Assembly: GCA_029298735.1 (NCBI GenBank)
Contig: JANSLP010000523.1
Span: forward strand, 1 to 14,822
Source: Ophiostoma sp. CBS 140.51
Taxonomy: Eukaryota > Ascomycota > Sordariomycetes > Ophiostomatales > Ophiostomataceae
Reading direction: 5' to 3'
Length of the DNA: 14,822 nucleotides
Shown: positions 1 to 7,211 of the stretch, piece after piece
Layout: each line of letters opens with the position of its first letter
Position numbering within the stretch: the stretch's first letter is position 1
Notes under the pieces: generated by a model
Database searches by the model: none
Seen by the model: only the letters and a program-made list of their open reading frames with translations
Told to the model about the DNA's origin: nothing
Position numbers and translations under genes: made by a program

Positions 1-419
1 TAATAATTTCCCATAATAATTGTCGGGTTGTTCCTTCCCACACACAAGCTCCCTTTCTTTGGTGGCACCTTCTCTCGGTGCGTGTGTGTGAGTATTATGG
101 GATCAAGAAAAGTAGCCATAAAAGTGAAGACGATATTATTAAACTTGGACTAAGTTATCTGCAAGGAAACATTACTCTAAACTATAGCTCCTACTGAGTT
201 CACTTGCCCCGGGCCAACATCGCGAGACTCGGAGTAGATTATGGTGAGATTACAATGCCACCCCCCAAATATCAACCTCCGTGTCAATTATTAGGTGGTA
301 AATGCCACCAATCCACCGTTCAACCAACTTAGAAATCACATGCCGTTATGCTGGCCAAAATCCCCACTTGAGGCACTCCCAAAATATCAAAAAAGAGACC
401 AAGAAAACGCACAAATGCA
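1..419. other. Spacer downstream of the minus-strand gene
   Basis: No reading frame here looks coding on either strand. It lies just beyond the stop codon of the minus-strand gene, so the part nearest 419 is probably its 3' untranslated region. The leftmost 20 bases and positions about 95-101 contain short AT-rich inverted stretches (CCCATAATA against TATTATGGG), and there is a short TG run near 81-90. None of these amounts to a recognisable element. Confidence 0.6.
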
Positions 420-2492
420 TCAGCGGCCGCGAGTCGTAGCCGGGGCTCCGTCGTGGCTCTCTGACACATGTGGAAGTGTCTTGGCCGTCGGCGATCCATG
501 AAGACCGCGTTCCTCTTCGACATTATGCAGCGTGTGTTCACGCTCGAGGACAATCTTGAAAAACTGCACAACCTCGGCGAGCTGGATCTGGCGCTGCTCT
601 GCACTGCCAAGCAAATTCAAGAGGCTTTGCGAATCGAGCAGCTGTTTAGCCATGGCGGAGTCTGGCTGGCAAAAGGTGCGAACTCTCAGTGCCCGTGCAT
701 TCACCCTCATCGCCTCTAATATGCCCGAGATCGCTGCTGGCACACCGGCGCGGTTGCCATAGAAGCGGAACTCATGCACGTGGAGAAACACCAGATCCAA
801 CTGCGTTTCAAGGTCGTAACGGAAGCCCACGACTTTGGGGCGACCCTTCTGATGCCATGCATCGACGACTTTTTTGTACTTGTCGGCATCCAGTCGACCG
901 GCATTGAACTGGCTGTTGATGTAGCCGTCCAAGGCCGACGTCAGAAGAAACTCGAGCTCACAATACAAGAGGCTTTGCTCGCGCGGATTAAGTGAGATCC
1001 GCATCCGAGCAGAGGCACGACGCCCACGATCGCTATCCTTTGAACGGCGGGGCGACTTCATATCGGCTGCATCGACCTGTTCGGATATGGTTAGCAATGA
1101 TTCACAATGCCCGTGTGCTCTCATTATTTTGGGCACGGATACTTACAACTTCTTTGGCCACCCGCTTCAGCGTATCAAAAAAGCCGGCCTTTTTGGGCGG
1201 ATCGGGCTTCTTGTCAACACCTCCCGGGCGCTCCAGCCAGCCGTTATGCCCGACCATGACTTTGTGACCTCTTCGCACTGTCGCGAACTGGGGCTCGTTA
1301 GACAGGCTTGTCAAAGGCGAGTACATCTCGCCTGGCGTATTGCCAGTCTCATCTGGCTGCGCATGTGGGTGAGTGACTGCATAGTCGCCTCTCAGCTTTG
1401 CGTCGCCGGCGGGATGATGGGCCATTTCCGTTTTATCGCCAGTATGAATACCGGGAGAGACCTGTGGGTTGATTTCGCCGTCTCTGCCGCCAAACTGCTC
1501 AGACACCGACATGGGAGACACAGCTGCCTAAGCTGTATATTCCAGGAGTGGTGAAGGCGGATGTTCTGGCGACAATCCTGGCGACCGGTTGGGAGAGGCC
1601 ATCTCGGCGATTCTCTTGACGTAGAGGGGGTGGATGTGCGGAATGGCCTTGATTAGCTCATCCATGGAGTAGGTGGACGAAGATGCGTCTGTCATGCCGG
1701 GCTCTTCAATAACCTGCTGGCGGTTCTGGGGAGGAGGCTGGGGCCTGCCGCTCCCTTCGCTGTGATAATGCATTGAAGGGCCAGACTCGGAGCTGTGCCG
1801 TCCCATGTTGCTCTCCACAGTCGCATGTGTGCTGGTAGCGGGTGTCGAAATGCTCTCTTGAATATGTAATTTTTTGCCCGGGGAAGAGGCCCGAATGTCA
1901 CTGCGCGTTGGCGGAGAGTAGGGTGCCGTGCTTGCGTAGCCATACGTGTCCTTGTGGTTCTCATTGTGGCTGCGGCCGCGGGTGTGATGGACATAGGGGC
2001 CGTCCAGGTGCTGTTCTTCCGACGAAGCGGAGGCTGGTGACGCCACTTTTCCGCGAGGAGGAAAGGCGGGAATGGGACCTGGAGGCAGCGGCGGCATCGG
2101 CAGCTCGTCTGTAACAGACTGATGGTGCTGCATCGAAGCCATGCTGAGATCGCAGCCGTCGATTGTACCCGAGCGACGGTGGGTTTTCGCTCTGGACGCG
2201 TCCTCCTTTGTTATGCTGCGAGATGGGTTAGCAAATAGCGAACAAGTAGCTAAGTGGCTTCCAAGTCTCTGGACATCCTTGGCGGTAAAACATACGAAGT
2301 CAACTTGTCCATTTGCGAGTCTGTCAGGCTCAGGTGAAGATGCACGCCGGGCTCCTTTCGGCGGCGCCGTGGTGACCGTGACCGCAGACGGCGGGGACTG
2401 CGGGGATGGCTGGGCGGAACGAGGAAGAGACCTTCGGCGGATGACATTGGGATGAAGTTGCCCATCATGGGCTCCGTATCAATGGACGACAT
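420..2492 (-). CDS. Uncharacterised fungal protein, three exons, interrupted by one in-frame TAG
   Basis: I do not recognise a named function. Exons read 2492-2296, 2215-1147 and 1076-420 on the minus strand, joined by two well-formed introns that keep the frame. The chosen ATG (2492-2490) is the first in frame after a pyrimidine-rich AG (2509) that could be a leader splice acceptor. Residues about 30-49 are an SR/basic stretch (RSPRRLRSRSPRRRRKEPG), resembling a nuclear localisation signal. A Pro/Ser/His-rich low-complexity middle follows, with an ordered-looking DELIKAIPHIHPLYVKRIAE segment. The last exon holds the best-ordered part: NPREQSLLYCELE, then GRPKVVGFRYDLETQLDLV, HVHEFRFYG, RVRTFCQPD and QIQLAEVVQFFKIVLERE. 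From memory this C-terminal region is conserved among filamentous ascomycetes without assigned function; no search was run. The frame contains a TAG at 1528-1530. Translation stopping there gives 294 aa; the frame read through to 420 spans 640 codons before the final stop. It could be a broken gene, a sequencing error or a missed intron. Confidence 0.72.
1077..1146 (-). other. Intron 2 of the minus-strand gene (70 nt)
   Basis: It starts GTAAGT at 1146 right after the codons for KEV, contains a GCTAAC branch point, and ends CGAACAG at 1077. It falls between codons, and splicing joins FFDTLKRVAKEV to VDAADMKSP. The consensus signals are strong, which makes it hard to regard the two flanking frames as separate genes. 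Confidence 0.9.
1528..1530 (-). other. In-frame TAG inside exon 2 of the minus-strand gene
   Basis: On the minus strand the codons read GAA TAT ACA GCT TAG GCA GCT GTG TCT CCC ATG. The frame before and after is the same, and the sequence on both sides looks equally coding. No good donor/acceptor pair of matching phase removes it. The only in-phase option nearby is a GTCAAG donor at 1620 with a TTAG acceptor at 1528 (93 nt), and it lacks the clear CTAAC seen in the gene's other introns. Confidence 0.85.
2216..2295 (-). other. Intron 1 of the minus-strand gene (80 nt)
   Basis: Read on the minus strand it begins GTATGT at 2295, carries a perfect TGCTAAC branch-point match about 15 nt before the end, and finishes CTCGCAG at 2216. 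Removing it joins TC to C (a serine codon split after its second base). This puts the SR-rich first exon in frame with the long second exon, and it also removes the TAG that otherwise closes the first exon's frame. Confidence 0.88.
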
Positions 2493-2508
2493 GCTGGGGA
2501 TATGTTTG

Positions 2509-2639
2509 CTGAGAAAAACAGAACCGTAGACGTCGTGATTGTTGATTGATGTGAGAATAAAAAGCAAGAACGCGCCTGCCTTTTTTTATCCCCCAAAAGA
2601 TGACAGGGAAGGTGTAATCGTACTGTATTCCCCTGTTAC
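2509..2639 (-). other. Possible 5' leader intron of the minus-strand gene
   Basis: A TGTTTTTCTCAG acceptor ends 17 bases upstream of the proposed ATG, and a GTAACA donor lies at 2639. The 131-nt span would be an intron within the untranslated leader. The branch point is weak (TTCTCAC) and the splice does not place an upstream coding frame in phase, so this is only a suggestion. Confidence 0.3.
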
Positions 2640-4180
2640 CGCAAGGCCTTGCAAACTCTATTGAGGATATTTGCTCAATGGGGCTGGCCTGGAAGCTTGA
2701 TATTGAGGCTGAAAGGCTGAGACTATGGTGGCCTTGACATTGGTATATCTGGGTTTCAATGTAGACTATTGTAGGTAGACAGATAAAGTACTGGCCCAAG
2801 GAGCCTTTCAAAATACGACTATTGTCCTCCATCACATTGTTTGTTGTTGCCTGTCCTGTTGCCAGGTCAGATGGTAGTTTACTGAGAATGGAAAGTAGTG
2901 GCTGCCCGAAAGAGGAAAGAGCGGTGCAGCAGCCAGAACCAATCGCCGTTTCGCTCCTTCCAGGTCGCCCTCATGTGCCGTCACTTGACGGACGAGCATA
3001 TCACAAAAGCATAAAGCCTTTCTTTTCAATATTCATACATTCACCATCATCTGCACACCGTAATGCACGGCATCTAAGCCGGCTACGGCTTTCTCAAAGA
3101 CGTGGTTCTCAGTTCTCACCTCCCCGGAAGGGTGGTATCTCGAACGCGGTCCAGAACACATGCGCAGACGAGACAACAGGAGAATCCCACGTCTAAATAC
3201 GACGCAGCCCTCCGGCTCGTAGGTCGGCTAGCCTTGCAGGTGCTTGTCCGTGTACCCAGCGGAAGGGCCAGCGGCACATTGCCGACTTCAGATCCCGCGG
3301 TGGACACCTTGGCATCCCGTGGACAGAAATGGTTGTGCAAGCCAGGGACGCCCCTTAGGTGCTTCTGCTCGGCTACCACAGTCGGATAGTAGGCCATATA
3401 AGTAGGAGGGCGTGGGATAGTCCCGCTGAGCGCGCCTAGTGCACCGTGACCCGTCTGGCATTGCCGCATCGTTCTCCGAACTGCGCTGTCGTTCCGCCAG
3501 AATGGTTAAATTAAGAACGAAGGTCGCCCGACGTGGGCCACTCACCTGAAAAAGAGTGACTTTTGTCTGTATGCCATCTTGCGCTAGGATGAAAGTACCT
3601 GACCAGCGCCAGTGGCGTGCAAGTATTGTTCCCCATTTTGACAGGTGCGAATGGCGCGTTTTGAAGAACGACCCACATATGTCCGATTCATCAGGAAGCT
3701 GTGGATATAGTGCTTTTCTACGTAATATTTTGATAGAAGCGGTATATGTACCACTGGATCCTCTTCTCCTCACCCCCAACTCCCGTCTGCATCTCCCGAA
3801 GCCGCTACCAGGCTCCGGCCTCTCCTCTCCCCACAACAAGTCCCACTGGCAGCCTTTGAAGTCCAATGCCCAGCACCACCCCGTCATACAGCATTTTTGT
3901 AGTCTTTTACAGCCTTTTGCAGTCCTTCACAGCCTTCACAGCGATTCCAGCTACCGATCGACATTGCCGTGGCCTGGTTAGCTATTGGCACGGGGTCTTC
4001 CTCCACAATCCCACACACTTCGTTTCTTCGCCATGGCCTTCGCTCTCCGGATGGCTCGCGCTGTGCTGTCTTTTAAACGCGGGCCCGGATGAGACCGTTG
4101 TGTGGATGGCACCTCTCTTTCTGTCCTGCTGTCCAATCCGATATTTCCTTTATATAACCGGGCAGAGCTTCCTTGCGACG
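2640..4180. other. Long spacer between divergent genes
   Basis: Several open frames exist on both strands (the longest about 200 codons at 3288-3887, minus), but their amino-acid composition looks random and they have no consensus introns or recognisable motifs. The stretch probably holds the promoter of the minus-strand gene on its left and distal control sequence for the hydroxylase gene on its right. CCAAT pentamers are visible at about 3864 and 4132. No tRNA or other structured RNA was recognised. Confidence 0.5.
3900..3950. repeat. Degenerate 10-bp periodic repeat in the hydroxylase upstream region
   Basis: Successive 10-base blocks from 3901 read AGTCTTTTAC, AGCCTTTTGC, AGTCCTTCAC and AGCCTTCACA, a consensus close to AGYCYTTYAC. 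A fifth block (GCGATTCCAG) fits poorly. The unit length equals one turn of DNA helix. It sits about 520-565 bases upstream of the hydroxylase ATG. It may be a decayed minisatellite or a clustered binding site. Confidence 0.55.
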
Positions 4181-4193
4181 TGCATCATATAAA
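4151..4193 (+). promoter_or_regulatory. Two TATA-like boxes upstream of the hydroxylase gene
   Basis: TATATAACCGGGCA begins at 4151 and ATATAAACCCGGCA at 4187, two similar modules 36 bases apart. The second contains a canonical TATAAA (4188-4193). A CT-rich leader follows (about 4200-4440), the usual pattern for fungal transcription starts, and runs down to the ATG at 4467. Which box is used cannot be told from sequence. Confidence 0.45.
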
Positions 4194-4466
4194 CCCGGCA
4201 CGTCTTTCTTGTCTTCCATCCCGTGTCTTTCTCCGTTCCCCGCAGAATACCTTGCTACTACCATCCATACTCACCTATACCCAAAGAGTTTGAATACGGC
4301 GCTCTTCTTTCTTTGCATACGCCCTTTCTACTTGTCGAATCACTGCCTTACGACTGTATTGCACAGACACTTCCCGTCCGCCACAAATTGCCGAGAGATA
4401 CAGACCGTAGAGAGAGCACACGGAATTTCTTTGCCTACCCACATACTCACCAATCTACCGTCGGAG

Positions 4467-6552
4467 ATGACGTCCCAGTCCGTGCCGCACTATGACATTG
4501 GTATGTTTGTGCACCCGTTGCGTGGGATTTGCTATTTGCTGCTTCTTTGGAGGTTTTGAAGCCCAGATTGCTAACACGTTATTCGCCCGCGCGCAGTCAT
4601 TGTGGGTGCTGGTCCCGTTGGTCTGATGCTGTCCACCCTGCTCGCAAGATGGGGTTACAAGATCAGACACATTGACAACCGGCCAGAGCCGACAGCCACT
4701 GGCCGCGCTGACGGCATCCAGCCGCGCTCGCTCGACCTGCTGCGCAACATGGGTCTGAAGCCCGCCATCATGGCCCACAAGCCAGCTCGCGTGTACGAGG
4801 TAGCTTTCTGGGACCCTCCCAAGGGTGGCGACGGCATTGAGCGCACAGGCACATGGGCCAGCTGCCCTAGCTTTATCGATGCGCGGTACCCCTTCACGAC
4901 ACTTCTGCACCAGGGTCTCATTGAGCGTGCCTTTATTGCGGATCTCGAGAAGAACAACGTCGAGATTGTGCGGCCCTGGACGATCAAGGACTTCACCTCC
5001 GACGAGGCCTCGAACCCGGAGTACCCCGTTGAGGTCCAGCTTGAGCACATCGATGGCTTTGCCCAGGAGACCATCCGTGCCAAGTACCTGTTCAGTGGCG
5101 AGGGTGCACGGTCATTTGTTCGCCAGAAGCTCGGAATCCAGGTCCGCCACAAGGACCCGATTTCCTACGTGTGGGGTGTCATGGACGGTGTTGTCAAGAC
5201 CGACTTCCCGGACATCAAGGTGAGTTGCCACGTGTGATACTTACAAAGTTAATGGACGTACACGTACTAATCTTACACTCCTCCAACAGATGAAGTGCAC
5301 TATCCACTCTCGGGAAGGCTCTATCATGGTCATCCCCCGTGAGGACAACATGGTCCGTCTCTACATCCAGATTGCCTCGTCCACAGATCCCGACTTTAAC
5401 CCCCGGAAAACAGCAACGGAGGAGGAGGTGCAGGACTACGCCAAGAAGATCCTCCAGCCGTACTCGATTGAATGGGAGCGTGTTGAGTGGTACTCGGTCT
5501 ACCCCATTGGCCAGGGTATATCTGACAACTACACCCTCGACCACCGTGTCTTTATGGGTGGTGACGCCTGCCACACTCACAGCCCCAAGGCTGGACAAGG
5601 CATGAACACGGCGTTCCTCGACGCCCAGAACCTGGCGTGGAAGATCCACCTTGTTGAGGCCGGCTTTGCCGACCGCAGCCTGCTGAAGACGTACGAGTTT
5701 GAGCGTAAGGAGGTTGCCGAGACCCTGCTGTCGTTCGACAACAAGTACGCCAAGCTTTTTTCGCAGAAGCCGCCATCGGCTAGCGCCGTGGCCGCCGCCA
5801 ACGAGTCCGAGTCGGCCCCGTCCGCGGAGGCTCAGAGTGACAATGCCTTTATTCAGACCTTCAAGGAGAGCTGCGAGTTTACCAGCGGCTACGGAGTCAA
5901 GTACCAGCCCAGCGTCATTACCTGGTCGCCCGACCACCCCGCACAGTCGCCAAACATCCACCCGGCCGGCAACAAGCTCCGCCCTGGCCGTCTGCTGATC
6001 AACGCTGACGTGACGCGCGTTGTCGACGCCAACGTTGTGCACCTGGAGCAGGAGGTGCCTAGCAACGGCTCGTTCCGCATCTTTGTGTTTGCCGGCGAGT
6101 CGTCGACCACGGCGGCCGCTCTCCGTGACCTCGAGCAGGGCCTGCACAAGCGCAACTCGTTCTACGCCGCCTACCAAAGACAGGACATCGCCCAGGTCTC
6201 ACACCACGAGAAGCACAACCCCCACAGCCTGTTCTACACTTTCTGCATCATCTTTGCCGGCCGGCGGCAGGATGTTGAGATCTCGCGCGACGTGCCCGGT
6301 CTCCTCGCCCAGTACCGCGGCCACGTCTACGCTGACGATCAGTGGAACCGCCGTGTTCCCGACGCCACTGCTTCGGCGCATGCCAAGATGGGCTTTGATC
6401 AGGAGCGTGGTGGTGTTGTTGTCGTTCGTCCGGATGGCTATGTCGGCATTGTTACGAGCCTTGTCGAGGGCAGCGGCACACTGGATGCGCTCAACGCCTA
6501 CTTCAGCTCGTTCTGCACGAAGAAGCTCAGCCAGGAGTCCGCCCAGCTGTAA
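4467..6552 (+). CDS. FAD-dependent aromatic hydroxylase, phenol 2-monooxygenase family
   Basis: Exons 4467-4500, 4597-5219 and 5290-6552 give a 639-aa cytosolic-type flavoprotein, close to the usual family length of about 600-665 aa. This family inserts one oxygen atom into an aromatic ring using FAD and NAD(P)H. Residues 12-20 (VIVGAGPVG) form the Rossmann dinucleotide fold, RADGIQPRSLDLL (about 48-60) is the conserved early motif, and GDACHTHSPKAGQGMN (310-325) binds FAD. Asp50, Arg236 and Tyr244 match, by position and the eight-residue Arg-Tyr spacing, the Asp54/Arg281/Tyr289 active-site set known from Trichosporon phenol hydroxylase; no alignment was run. The C-terminal third, from about residue 425 and ending in a VVVRPDGYVGIV strand, fits the thioredoxin-like domain of this family. 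No signal peptide or membrane segment is seen. Substrate is unresolved: phenol, hydroxybenzoate-type or secondary-metabolite substrates are all possible. Confidence 0.9.
4501..4596 (+). other. Intron 1 of the hydroxylase gene (96 nt)
   Basis: It begins GTATGT, has TTGCTAACAC as branch point at about 4568-4577 and ends GCGCGCAG. It follows a very short first coding exon of 34 bases and splits a valine codon after its first base. The downstream exon therefore opens directly on the FAD-binding VIVGAGPVG motif. The phase and the motif together make this splice very secure. Confidence 0.93.
5220..5289 (+). other. Intron 2 of the hydroxylase gene (70 nt)
   Basis: It begins GTGAGT after the codons for FPDIK, contains GTACTAATC as the branch site and ends CTCCAACAG. 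It lies between codons, and the third exon starts with an ATG that is internal methionine 220, not a start. Unspliced, the frame would stop within the intron at TGA (5236-5238). Confidence 0.93.
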
Positions 6553-6944
6553 ATAATGTAGACGACGTAGATGATTGTTTCTTTTTCTTTTTCTTATGAG
6601 TGCTTTATTGTTTGCCATCTTCGTTTTTCAACTCTTCATTGTTTTTATTCAATTTGCGTGGCTGCATTATAGAGGCACAAAATGTATTTATTTTCATATC
6701 CATTTCAATAGAGAACGAATTCAAGCCAATTATTTTCCCTGAATAGTTTTAATTTGTGAGGCATCGACCGAGATGTGAATGCTGAATGCCGACACCGCCC
6801 TTGTAAGGCCAGGCCAATTGTCTTACTGGATTGTACGGGGTATTATTGTATGTGTCAATTGAGTAAATGCAACTCGAACAATAGTACTCAACATGGAGCA
6901 CTCATACCTGGAGAGGTGCGCTACTGGATGAATAATCATTTCAG
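6553..6944. other. Spacer: hydroxylase 3' end
   Basis: The first 150-200 bases after the TAA are AT-rich, with TTTCTTTTTCTTTTTC and AATGTATTTATTTTC stretches, as expected of a fungal 3' untranslated region. No open frame here looks coding. The polyadenylation point cannot be placed. Confidence 0.5.
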
Positions 6945-6951
6945 CCAATCA
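6945..6951 (+). promoter_or_regulatory. CCAAT box upstream of the SUMO protease gene
   Basis: CCAATCA, preceded by CAG, matches the binding core of the heterotrimeric Hap/NF-Y type factor. It lies about 240 bases upstream of the protease ATG, a typical distance, and is followed by a GC-rich stretch with a repeated GAGGCCGC. Orientation and distance support a role in this gene, but the motif is short. Confidence 0.45.
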
Positions 6952-7184
6952 GAGGCCGCGCGAGGCCGCTTTCCTTGCGGGGGGGAGGCTGGCAACGCCT
7001 TTTTTGCAGGCCGTCAAAGAAAATCCAGGGCAGCTTTCGTCGCAACAGGTCTGGGCGAGTGCACTCAGTTGAAAGCGCAACCCACAAAGGAAGCCATTCA
7101 ACGTCCACCACAACCGTCCGCGAACGGCGACAACCGACCCCCTCTTCCCTTTCAACGCGCGCACGCGTGAGCTATCAGTTCCTC

Positions 7185-7211
7185 ATGGCATGGCCATCGA
7201 CACACTCTTGA
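7185..7211 (+). promoter_or_regulatory. Overlapping upstream ATG at the SUMO protease start
   Basis: An ATG at 7185 opens a frame of eight codons that stops at TGA 7209-7211. The proposed main ATG lies five bases downstream in another frame (7190) and has a G at +4. A scanning ribosome would meet the short frame first, so it could lower translation of the protease. It would not matter if transcription starts downstream of 7185. Confidence 0.35.

Noticed and set aside
1528..1620. 93-nt in-phase intron that would remove the TAG
   Set aside because: The donor is GTCAAG and there is no clear branch point, unlike the two strong introns of the same gene. It is kept only as an alternative in the finding.
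2479..2835. 118-codon open frame on the minus strand just upstream of the unknown gene, possible extra first exon
   Set aside because: The only splice that would link it to the gene (2639 to 2509) does not keep frame with the ATG at 2492. The peptide looks non-coding; it is more likely leader sequence.
3288..3887. 199-codon open frame on the minus strand
   Set aside because: Composition is random-looking and Trp/Arg/Gly-heavy, with no motif and no supporting introns, and it lies within the promoter region of the hydroxylase.
5215..6177. 320-codon open frame antisense to the hydroxylase
   Set aside because: It is a mirror of the strongly biased codons of the true gene, whose motifs are unmistakable on the plus strand.
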